Below, in pieces: positions 6,650 through 12,044 of a DNA stretch of 12,044 nt. A model generated the notes under the pieces. It was not told the DNA's origin. It searched no databases and worked only from the letters and a program-made list of their open reading frames with translations. Positions within the stretch are counted from its first letter, which is position 1, and each line of letters opens with the position of its first letter. The stretch covers positions 1-12,044 of the forward strand of contig SXMI01000225.1 of assembly GCA_005777415.1 (NCBI GenBank), in the 5' to 3' direction. The position numbers and the translations under genes were made by a program. Source of the stretch: Actinomycetota bacterium. Its GTDB lineage: Bacteria; Actinomycetota; Acidimicrobiia; Acidimicrobiales; Microtrichaceae.

Positions 6650-7924
6650 ATGAACCGGATGGACGCCGCCGACCCGAATCCGACCACAGCGTCCACCGGT
6701 GCGGCACCGGCGCGCCGCTCCGTCCTCGACGCGGCGATCGGCCTGGCGTGGTGCTCGATCCTCTGGCCGCTGCTGTTCCTGGCCGACGGTGCCCCGTCCC
6801 GGGAGGTGGTGACGGCCTGGATCGCCGTCGCCGCCGGTGCGCTGGCGGCCGTGCTCGCCGATCGGCTGGCGGGACCTGCACGGACGCCGCCGGTCCGGCT
6901 GGCCGGCTGGGCGGCGGCCTCGGCCGGTGCGCTGTGCGTGGCCGTGACCCCGGCCGGACTGTCCACCGTCATCCTGGGCGTGCTGATCGGTGGTGCCGTC
7001 GGCCTGACGGCCGGCTGGCCGACCTCGCTCCGGGGGTGCGCCCCCGGCACCGCGATCGGCCTGGTGGCGGCCGTCGCCCTCTTCCTGGGGCCGGCGCCGG
7101 ATCCCGTCGTCCTCTGGTTCGTGGTCGTCGCCACGGCCGCACCCGTGCTCACTGCCGTCGGGATCCGGACACCGGGCCGGGATGGATCGGCCGGCGTCGG
7201 CCGGCCTCGGTCAGTGGCGGCCGTGGTGGCGTGCTCGGCGCTCGGGCTGCTCGCCTGGACGGGCGCGAACGACCCCCAGCTGTCGTGGTTCGGGCCCGTG
7301 GTGGCCCATGGCCCCCGGGACGTCGGGACGGTCGCGCTCACCTTCGACGACGGGCCGAACGTGCCGTACTCGCTGCGCATCGCCGACGTGCTCGAGTCGC
7401 GGGGAGCGCGGGGCACCTTCTTCCTGGTGGGCAAGGCGATCGACGCGGAGCCGGCGGCCGCCCGGGAGCTGATGGAGCGTGGCCACCTGGTCGGCAACCA
7501 CTCGTACCACCATGACTACTGGCGCTGGCTCGATCCCGGCTACCCGGAGCTCGACCGGACCCAGGACGCCTTCGAGCGGCACCTGGGTGTCTGCCCGGCC
7601 CTCTACCGGCCGCCCCACGGACAGCGGACCCCGTTCGTCAGCGCGCAGGTCGCCTCCGAGGGCATGCGCACCATCACCTGGGACGTGTCCGGGCTGGACT
7701 GGTCGCTGACCGACGGCGACGAGGTGGCCCGACGGATCCTGGCCCGGGTGCAGCCCGGCTCGATCGTCCTGTTGCACGACGGCCTCGACGGCGTGGCCGA
7801 CGCCGACCGGCAGGTCGTGCTCGACGCCCTCCCGCTCATCCTGGACGGGCTCGAGGAACGGGGGTTGCGGCCCGTCCGGGTCGACGAGCTCGTCGACGTG
7901 CCCGACTACCTGCCCGACTGCTGA
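6650..7924 (+). CDS. Membrane-anchored polysaccharide deacetylase (CE4/NodB domain)
   Basis: Predicted metal-dependent N- or O-deacetylase acting on an extracellular glycan, such as peptidoglycan or a surface polysaccharide. The protein has 424 residues. The N-terminal half has about seven hydrophobic segments (roughly 24-46, 52-72, 83-101, 103-123, 133-148, 153-171, 188-204); an odd number would put the catalytic domain outside. The CE4 domain starts near 226 and all five motifs are intact. TFDDGP has D233 as base and D234 as metal ligand. HSYHH gives metal ligands H284 and H288. RPPHG is at 320-324, WDVSGLDW at 344-351 and LLHD at 374-377. Most bacterial CE4 enzymes have one anchor helix or a signal peptide, so the multi-helix part is unusual. 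It is divergent from the membrane protein ending at 5133 and convergent with the glycosyltransferase. The substrate cannot be told from sequence. Confidence 0.9.
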   Translation: MNRMDAADPNPTTASTGAAPARRSVLDAAIGLAWCSILWPLLFLADGAPSREVVTAWIAVAAGALAAVLADRLAGPARTPPVRLAGWAAASAGALCVAVTPAGLSTVILGVLIGGAVGLTAGWPTSLRGCAPGTAIGLVAAVALFLGPAPDPVVLWFVVVATAAPVLTAVGIRTPGRDGSAGVGRPRSVAAVVACSALGLLAWTGANDPQLSWFGPVVAHGPRDVGTVALTFDDGPNVPYSLRIADVLESRGARGTFFLVGKAIDAEPAAARELMERGHLVGNHSYHHDYWRWLDPGYPELDRTQDAFERHLGVCPALYRPPHGQRTPFVSAQVASEGMRTITWDVSGLDWSLTDGDEVARRILARVQPGSIVLLHDGLDGVADADRQVVLDALPLILDGLEERGLRPVRVDELVDVPDYLPDC

Positions 7925-7929
7925 ACGTG

Positions 7930-7945
7930 CCGCCGTTCGGGGCGG
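7930..7945. terminator. Short hairpin between convergent genes, possible bidirectional terminator
   Basis: CCGCC (7930-7934) pairs with GGCGG (7941-7945) around a 6-base loop containing TTCG, in the 24-base gap between the deacetylase and glycosyltransferase stops. There is no T-tract on either strand. Position is the main argument. Confidence 0.3.
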
Positions 7946-7948
7946 GGC

Positions 7949-8782
7949 TCAGCGGCGCCGACGGAGGACGCGTCGGGCCAGCAGCACGGGGCTCAGCGCC
8001 AGGGCTGCGAGTCCGGCGCTGGCGAGCACCGGCGGCACCAGGCTCGGCACCGGCTGTGAGCGGGGTCGACGCATCGTCACCCGGAACGCCGCGCCCACCA
8101 TGGCGGCCAGGTCGATCACGACGTCCTTCATCCGGGTCCTCGACCGGAACACCGGGACCGGTACCAGGATCGAGTTGTCGATGCGCATGCCGAGCCGCGA
8201 CATGACGATCGCGACCTCGACGGTCTCGGAGTACTTGTAGCCCTGGTAGTAGTCGAGGGCCTCGGCGAGCGCCCCCAGCCGGAAGATCCGGTAGCCGGAC
8301 TCCACGTCGTGGAGCCGCACGCCCCCGGACCACATGGTCGCCCAGGTGCTCATGACCCAGTTCCCGGCCTGCTTGTAGACGGGGTACGTCGACAGGTCCC
8401 GGCGGACGATGAGGGCGTCCAGGTGGTCGGCGAGCATGGTCGCCCGCAGGTCGTCGAGCACGGCGAGTTCGTGCTGGCCGTCGGCGTCGATCGTGTAGAT
8501 CAGATCGTCGGCGTCCAGCTCCCCGTCGGCCAGTCGCCGCCGCAGGTCGGTGAAGGCCAGGTAGTAGGCCTCGCTCATGCCCTGGTTGACCTCGTGGACC
8601 AGCATCCGGGCCTGCGGGTGGCCGGGGAGGAAGCGCTCGATCTCGGAGCGGGTGCGGTCCGTGGAGCCGTCGTCGACCACCACGAGCTCGTCGACGTAGC
8701 CGATGAGCTTGCCGAGGACGTCGCGGACGGTCGGCTCCTCGTTGTAGGCGGGGACGACGGCGATGCGACGGGGTTCGCTCAC
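7949..8782 (-). CDS. Family 2 glycosyltransferase, DPM1/DPG-synthase-like
   Basis: Inverting GT-A glycosyltransferase that probably moves a sugar from a nucleotide donor to a lipid phosphate or glycan at the inner membrane face. It has 277 residues: PAYNEE (11-16), the nucleotide-binding strand VVVDDGSTD (34-42), the metal-binding DADGQH (99-104) and ESGYRIFRL (161-169), as in dolichyl/polyprenyl-phosphate sugar synthases. A hydrophobic segment near 246-271 followed by a basic tail (RRVLRRRR) is a likely membrane anchor. The GTG start is supported by GAGGAG (8789-8794 on the - strand) with a 6-base spacer. It is the last gene of the three-gene - strand operon, 15 bases after the epimerase. 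Donor and acceptor are unknown; the operon suggests the sugar made by the two upstream genes. Confidence 0.9.
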   Translation of the reverse strand: MSEPRRIAVVPAYNEEPTVRDVLGKLIGYVDELVVVDDGSTDRTRSEIERFLPGHPQARMLVHEVNQGMSEAYYLAFTDLRRRLADGELDADDLIYTIDADGQHELAVLDDLRATMLADHLDALIVRRDLSTYPVYKQAGNWVMSTWATMWSGGVRLHDVESGYRIFRLGALAEALDYYQGYKYSETVEVAIVMSRLGMRIDNSILVPVPVFRSRTRMKDVVIDLAAMVGAAFRVTMRRPRSQPVPSLVPPVLASAGLAALALSPVLLARRVLRRRR

Positions 8783-8797
8783 GAAGGGCTCCTCGCT

Positions 8798-9742
8798 TCA
8801 GTCGGCGGGCGCGACGCGGTTCGCCACGTACCAGTCGAACGACCGGCGCATGCCCTCGTCGATCTGGACCTGTGGCTCCCAGCCGAGCACGTCACGGGCG
8901 GCGTCGCTGCGCACGGTCTGGGCCGCCAGGTCGCCGGGGCGGGACGGCCCGAAGCTGACCTCGACCTCCCGGCCCGTCTCGCCGACGAGCTCGGCGGTCA
9001 TCTCGGCGAGCTGGCGGATCGTGACCGGCTCGGGGCCGTTCAGGTTCACCACCTGGTTCTCGGCGGCCTCGGCGAGCGCGAGCACGTGGGCCCGGGCCAG
9101 GTCGGTGACGTAGACGAAGTTGCGGGACTGCATGCCGTCGCCGTCGATGGTGAGCGGCTCGCCGCCGAGGGCCCGGCGGAAGAACGCCGACATGACGGTC
9201 GTCTCGCGCATGTTCGGGCCGTAGGGGATGCCGTAGCGCAGGATCGTGTACGGACGGTCGTACAGGTTGCGGTAGTCCCGGCAGGCGAACTCCGAGGCGA
9301 TCTTGGTGGTGATGTACAGGTGGCGGTCGGTGTCGGGACTGAACGGGCTGTGCTCGTCGACGACCTCGTCGGTGCAGGCGCCGTAGACCCACACGGTCGA
9401 TGCCAGCACGACCCGGCCGGCATCGGCGCGCCGGGCCGCCTCGAGCACGTTGACGGTTCCGAGCACGTTCACCGCCACGGCCGTGGCCGGGTCGGCGAAC
9501 ACGTCGTTCACGTCGGCCATGGCCGCCAGGTGGAACACGGCGTCGGTGCCGGCGACGGCCGGCTCCAGCGTGGCCACGTCGGTGATGTCGACCCGGTGGA
9601 ACTCGACGTCGTCCCGCTCGGGTTCCCGGGTGTCGAGCACGCGGACGGCGTACCCGGCCTCCACCAGGGCGTCGACCACGTTCGATCCGATGAACCCCGA
9701 CCCACCGGTGACGGCGACGGTGCCGGTCGTGGTGTCGGTCAC
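8798..9742 (-). CDS. NAD-dependent epimerase/dehydratase (extended SDR, sugar-nucleotide type)
   Basis: Predicted cytoplasmic sugar-nucleotide 4-epimerase, dehydratase or reductase of 314 residues. The Rossmann motif TGGSGFIG (12-19) binds NAD(P). HLAAMADV (71-78) is the usual HxAA motif, and the catalytic centre is S115/T116 plus YITTK with Y143 and K147. RNFVYVTDLARAHVLAL (208-224) is typical of the UDP-glucose 4-epimerase/RmlB branch. The catalytic strand reads ASTVWVYG where most relatives have SSxxVYG. The GTG start overlaps the aminotransferase stop as GTGA, with no clear Shine-Dalgarno, so translation is probably coupled. The SDR family is certain, but the exact reaction cannot be read from sequence. 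Confidence 0.9.
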   Translation of the reverse strand: MTDTTTGTVAVTGGSGFIGSNVVDALVEAGYAVRVLDTREPERDDVEFHRVDITDVATLEPAVAGTDAVFHLAAMADVNDVFADPATAVAVNVLGTVNVLEAARRADAGRVVLASTVWVYGACTDEVVDEHSPFSPDTDRHLYITTKIASEFACRDYRNLYDRPYTILRYGIPYGPNMRETTVMSAFFRRALGGEPLTIDGDGMQSRNFVYVTDLARAHVLALAEAAENQVVNLNGPEPVTIRQLAEMTAELVGETGREVEVSFGPSRPGDLAAQTVRSDAARDVLGWEPQVQIDEGMRRSFDWYVANRVAPAD

Positions 9743-10851
9743 GATGCGAGGGCCGCGTGGACGGACTCGACGACCAGGTCGGCCTGCTCCTCGCTCATGA
9801 TCGCTGAGACCGGCAGGCAGACGTGCCGGGCGCAGAGCTCCTCGGCTCCGGGCAGCGGCCCGTCGGCGTACGGGGCGAAGACCGACTGGAGGTGGAGCGG
9901 CGCCTCGTAGACCTCACCCGACAGGGCGACCTGGTACTCGGAACGGAGCCGCTGCTTGAGCTCGGCCCGGTCGACGCCCTCGGGCAGGAAGGCGATGTAC
10001 TTGTAGTAGTTGCAGGTCGAGTTCGACGGGATCTCGAGCGGCCGGAGCGGGCTGTCGGCGAGGAGCTCGTCGTAGCGAGCGGCGATCCGGCGGCGGTGGG
10101 CCACGAACTCGTCGAGGCGCCGCATCTGCGAGAGCGCGATGGCCGCGTGCGGCTCGCTCATCCGCCAGTTGTAACCGAGGCGTGTGTGGTCGTTGGTGAG
10201 GAACGACGCCTTGCCCTGGTCCCGGTAGATCAGGGCCTCCTCGGCGATCCGGTCGTCGGCGGTGACGATCATGCCGCCCTCGCCGCCGGCGATGACCTTG
10301 GTCGGGTAGAAGGAGAACGACCCGGCCACGCCGAACGTGCCCGCCATCTGCCCGTCGAGGGAGCTGCCGTGGGCGTGGGCGGCGTCCTCGACGAGCCAGA
10401 GTCCGTGCTCCTCGCAGATCCGCTGCAGCTCGCGGACGCTGGGCGGCACGTACCCGCCGATGTGCACGGTGACCACGCCGACGGTGTCCGGTCCGATGGC
10501 GGCCTCGACGGCGGCCGGATCCAGCGCCATGGTCGCGGGGTCGCAGTCGACGAAGCGGATCCGCGCTCCGGAGGACAGCGTGGCGGCGGCCGTGGCGAAG
10601 AAGCTGTTGGTCTGGACCAGGACCTCGCCCCGGGAGGCCTCGAGCACCCGCAGCGGGATCTCGAGGGCACTCGTGCCCGAGCTCACCGCGATGGCGTGCG
10701 GGCTGGCGTGGGCCACGGCGAACTCGGCCTCGAGCTCCTTGCCGATCGAGCCCAGGGTGAGCTGGCCGCTCTTCAGGCATTCGTCGATCCGCCGGAGGAT
10801 CTCCTCGCGATCCTCGTCGGGGAAGTGGATCGCGGCTGCGGGGACTCGCAT
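9739..10851 (-). CDS. DegT/DnrJ/EryC1/StrS-family PLP aminotransferase
   Basis: Fold-type I pyridoxal-phosphate enzyme that typically transfers an amino group from glutamate to a keto-sugar nucleotide. It has 370 residues from the ATG at 10851, the usual family length. SSGTSALEIPL (57-67) forms the phosphate cup. EDAAHAHG (155-162) includes D156, which contacts the pyridine nitrogen. SFSFYPTKVIAGGEGGM (178-194) carries the Schiff-base lysine K185. GYNWRMSEPHAAIAL (226-240) is the usual dimer and active-site segment. The start is preceded by AAAGG at a 9-base spacing; an extension to 10962 would run through the intergenic hairpin and lacks family similarity. It is the first gene of the - strand operon and overlaps the epimerase by 4 bases. 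A member making a dideoxy-amino sugar is likely. A non-sugar role (as in some antibiotic pathways) is less likely given the partner genes. Confidence 0.92.
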   Translation of the reverse strand: MRVPAAAIHFPDEDREEILRRIDECLKSGQLTLGSIGKELEAEFAVAHASPHAIAVSSGTSALEIPLRVLEASRGEVLVQTNSFFATAAATLSSGARIRFVDCDPATMALDPAAVEAAIGPDTVGVVTVHIGGYVPPSVRELQRICEEHGLWLVEDAAHAHGSSLDGQMAGTFGVAGSFSFYPTKVIAGGEGGMIVTADDRIAEEALIYRDQGKASFLTNDHTRLGYNWRMSEPHAAIALSQMRRLDEFVAHRRRIAARYDELLADSPLRPLEIPSNSTCNYYKYIAFLPEGVDRAELKQRLRSEYQVALSGEVYEAPLHLQSVFAPYADGPLPGAEELCARHVCLPVSAIMSEEQADLVVESVHAALAS

Positions 10852-10899
10852 CTGGCGGAGCCTTTCGGTCGGGTGCGCCGGGCCCGAGGAGGGTCCGGG

Positions 10900-10914
10900 T
10901 CCCCCCAAGGGGGA
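10900..10914 (-). repeat. Inverted repeat in the aminotransferase leader
   Basis: TCCCCC (10900-10905) and GGGGGA (10909-10914) are perfect reverse complements around a 3-base loop, 49 bases upstream of the aminotransferase start. The site could be an operator, or a stem-loop at the 5' end of the operon mRNA. A -10-like TACGAT on the - strand (10927-10922) would start the transcript almost exactly at this stem. Confidence 0.4.
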
Positions 10915-10921
10915 TCGGCGA

Positions 10922-10927
10922 ATCGTA
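10922..10927 (-). promoter_or_regulatory. Candidate -10 box for the sugar operon
   Basis: On the - strand this reads TACGAT (TAnnnT form), about 70 bases before the aminotransferase start. No good -35 box is visible at 16-19 bases upstream, so this is weak. Confidence 0.22.
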
Positions 10928-11036
10928 GTCCTGCGCCTCGGAGCGACCGCGAACCCGACCACCGTCAGGACGACGTTGCCGACTGGATTCGACCCCGTCC
11001 CGGCCCGATGTCACGATGAGTGTTCGACACCCTCCG

Positions 11037-11055
11037 GTGCGTCCCCGGGACGCAC
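11037..11055. repeat. Perfect 19-base palindrome upstream of the L,D-transpeptidase
   Basis: GTGCGTCCC (11037-11045) and GGGACGCAC (11047-11055) are exact reverse complements around a single C. A 9-base perfect arm with odd symmetry is typical of an operator for a dimeric regulator. In RNA the 1-base loop could not close as written, though opening inner pairs gives a stem-loop. It lies in the divergent region between the sugar operon and the transpeptidase and could serve either. Confidence 0.55.
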
Positions 11056-11060
11056 TGCGG

Positions 11061-11091
11061 GGGGTCCGGTCCGGGTGGACCCCGAACCGGA
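11061..11091 (+). repeat. Two competing inverted repeats in the transpeptidase leader
   Basis: GGGGTCC (11061-11067) pairs with GGACCCC (11077-11083) over a 9-base loop. TCCGGT (11065-11070) can instead pair with ACCGGA (11086-11091). The two stems share bases 11065-11067 and exclude each other. The second takes the first three bases of the GGAGGAG ribosome binding site. This could be a translational switch, or chance in GC-rich DNA. Confidence 0.4.
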
Positions 11092-11095
11092 GGAG
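11089..11095 (+). promoter_or_regulatory. Ribosome binding site for the L,D-transpeptidase
   Basis: GGAGGAG is the strongest Shine-Dalgarno match near this gene. Its GGAGG core is 4 bases from the GTG at 11098, slightly short. It favours 11098 over 11020, which has no such site. GTG 11128 (GAGG at 11118-11121, 6-base spacer) and ATG 11137 remain alternatives. Confidence 0.5.
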
Positions 11096-11097
11096 CA

Positions 11098-11661
11098 GTG
11101 GCCGACGGGCCGGGGACGAGGTGGACGGTGGACGCGATGGCGCTCGATGACGGACGGTCGGACGGCGCACCGGCCGGAACCCGGCCCGGGCGGCGCACAC
11201 GACGGGTGGTCTCCGTGCTGGCGTTGCTGGTGGCAGCGCTCGGACTGGTGCTCGCGGGTGCCGCCCCGGCCGGAGCCAGCCCGGCGACGGGTTCCGGGAT
11301 CGATCACATCGACGTGTCGCTGGGCTCCCAGCGCGTCCGGGTCTGGGGCACCGACGGGACGCTGATCAGGGACTTCCCGGTGTCGACCGGGTCACGCGGC
11401 CGGACGCCGTCCGGGTCGTTCAGGATCTACCGCCGCTCGGCCTCGACGATCTCGACCACGGACTACATCACGACCATGCAGTGGATGACGAACTTCACCG
11501 GCGGGATCGGCTTCCACGGGATCCCTCGCAAGTACGGCCAGCCCCTCTACACCCCGCTCGGCGAGCGGCCCGTGTCCGCCGGTTGCGTCCGGATGGCCGA
11601 CGCCGATGCCGAGTGGATCTACCGCAACGCGCCGAACGGGACCCGCGTCAACGTCAAGTGA
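11098..11661 (+). CDS. Secreted L,D-transpeptidase (YkuD/ErfK family)
   Basis: Predicted enzyme that forms 3-3 cross-links in peptidoglycan or attaches proteins to it, acting outside the membrane. From the GTG at 11098 it has 187 residues. A basic n-region (RPGRRTRR, 29-36), a hydrophobic core (about 37-54) and an APAGA-S site suggest signal peptidase cleavage after residue 60. The mature part is essentially one YkuD domain of about 125 residues. It has PVSTG and TPSGSFRI (94-98, 103-110), GFHG with H140, and SAGCVRM (160-166) with the catalytic C163 and R165. The usual SHGC is SAGC here, a variant found in active family members. No peptidoglycan-binding domain is attached. The next gene, convergent and overlapping by 8 bases, encodes a LysM protein. 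The start could instead be 11128 or 11137, giving a shorter n-region. Confidence 0.88.
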   Translation: MADGPGTRWTVDAMALDDGRSDGAPAGTRPGRRTRRVVSVLALLVAALGLVLAGAAPAGASPATGSGIDHIDVSLGSQRVRVWGTDGTLIRDFPVSTGSRGRTPSGSFRIYRRSASTISTTDYITTMQWMTNFTGGIGFHGIPRKYGQPLYTPLGERPVSAGCVRMADADAEWIYRNAPNGTRVNVK

Positions 11662-12044
11662 CGGGCCGGACCTCCGGGAGCAGCAGTTCGAGTCCCGGGT
11701 GGATCAGGTCGGGGTCGGCCGGGTCGGCGAGCCGGTCGCGGTTGGCGTCGATCAGCACCATCCAGTAGCGGACCACCTCGCCGTCCTCGGGGGCACGGCC
11801 GAGCCGGGTGCGCAGCTGCTCGGTGGCGATCGACCAGAAGTGCTCGCCGTCGGCGACCCGGTGGATCCGGCCGCTCGCCTCGGGAGCGGTGATCGCGGCC
11901 GGTGACGCCGGTGGCGCGGCCGGTGCCGCCGGTGGCGCGGCAGGTGCCGCCGGTGGCGCAGGGGTGGTGGCGTCGTTTCCCTCGGGGAGGGAACCGGCGG
12001 TCGCGCCCGGGACCGCTCCGGGGGACAGCGTCGGTGGCGCCGCC
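11654..12044 (-). CDS. LysM-domain protein, C-terminal part (runs off the window)
   Basis: The frame is open on the - strand from the window edge to a TGA at 11656-11654, giving 129 visible residues. The first 57 or so are a low-complexity Ala/Pro-rich linker with a repeated APPAAPA pattern. A C-terminal LysM domain follows (about 61-123): HRVADGEHFWSIATEQL, a longer middle segment, then LIDANRDRLADP and the closing PDLIHPGLELLLP. LysM binds the glycan backbone of peptidoglycan. This long form with FWSIA and a C-terminal position is common in actinobacterial proteins that also carry membrane helices or other domains upstream. The N-terminus, start and any catalytic domain are outside the window. 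The gene is convergent with the L,D-transpeptidase, and the two share 8 bases. Frame, domain pattern and stop position agree well. Confidence 0.8.
   Translation of the reverse strand, partial: AAPPTLSPGAVPGATAGSLPEGNDATTPAPPAAPAAPPAAPAAPPASPAAITAPEASGRIHRVADGEHFWSIATEQLRTRLGRAPEDGEVVRYWMVLIDANRDRLADPADPDLIHPGLELLLPEVRPVT
11895..11960. repeat. 21-base tandem repeat within the LysM protein linker
   Basis: A unit beginning GCCGGTGGCGCGG and ending GGTGCC runs at 11907-11927 and again at 11928-11948 with one base change. A 12-base partial third copy follows (11949-11960), and a 12-base partial copy precedes (11895-11906). The unit is a multiple of three and encodes seven residues of the Ala/Pro linker, so copy-number change would keep the frame. 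Confidence 0.75.

Noticed and set aside
4837..7497. Open frame of 886 codons on the - strand
   Set aside because: It is a shadow of the membrane protein, deacetylase and bldD genes. It is Arg/Gly/Pro-rich with no motif.
8309..9910. Open frame of 533 codons on the + strand
   Set aside because: It is antisense to the glycosyltransferase and epimerase. Its composition (runs of V, G, H, D) is that of a mirror frame, and no domain is recognisable.
10852..10962. N-terminal extension of the aminotransferase
   Set aside because: It crosses the leader hairpin and has no family similarity. The 370-residue form matches the usual length.
11895..11960. Tandem repeat as a CRISPR array
   Set aside because: Units are contiguous without spacers and sit in frame within a coding linker.

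Overview
The window is very GC-rich, gene-dense and uses many GTG starts. Together with the order lepA / hrcA-dnaJ-rsmE, a BldD-type regulator and a CIRCE operator, this points to an actinobacterium. A deep-branching lineage such as the class Acidimicrobiia fits, but that placement is inferred from gene content and style, not from a marker search.

Left part (1-5131, all + strand): the 3' part of lepA (elongation factor 4) is followed by a heat-shock and translation block. This block is hrcA, dnaJ and rsmE, packed with a 6-nt gap and a 4-nt GTGA overlap. A perfect CIRCE operator lies over the hrcA start codon, so the block is very probably autorepressed by HrcA. After a 152-bp gap comes a BldD ortholog that keeps the two-part Arg/Asp signature used by Streptomyces BldD to bind cyclic di-GMP. 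Its upstream region holds a degenerate CIRCE-like element.

Middle part (5133-7924): two divergent envelope genes share a 107-bp intergenic region. On the - strand is a polytopic membrane protein of unknown function with a GT-C-like layout. On the + strand is a polysaccharide deacetylase whose CE4/NodB domain is fused to about seven N-terminal membrane helices.

Right part (7949-10851, - strand): a three-gene operon is read in the order DegT-type sugar aminotransferase, extended-SDR sugar epimerase/dehydratase, and DPM1-like family 2 glycosyltransferase. It looks like a small module for making and transferring a modified, probably amino, sugar for a cell-surface glycan.

Right end (10852-12044): a 246-bp divergent region rich in inverted repeats leads into a secreted L,D-transpeptidase (+). 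Its last 8 bases overlap the convergent 3' end of a LysM protein (-) that runs off the window. From about 5133 onward the theme is the cell envelope (surface glycan, peptidoglycan), whereas the left part is protein quality control, ribosome function and regulation. No tRNA, rRNA, CRISPR, insertion sequence or phage gene was seen. No wholly new system is evident. The best leads are the BldD ortholog with its CIRCE-like upstream element, the 7-helix CE4 fusion and the unassigned GT-C-like protein.
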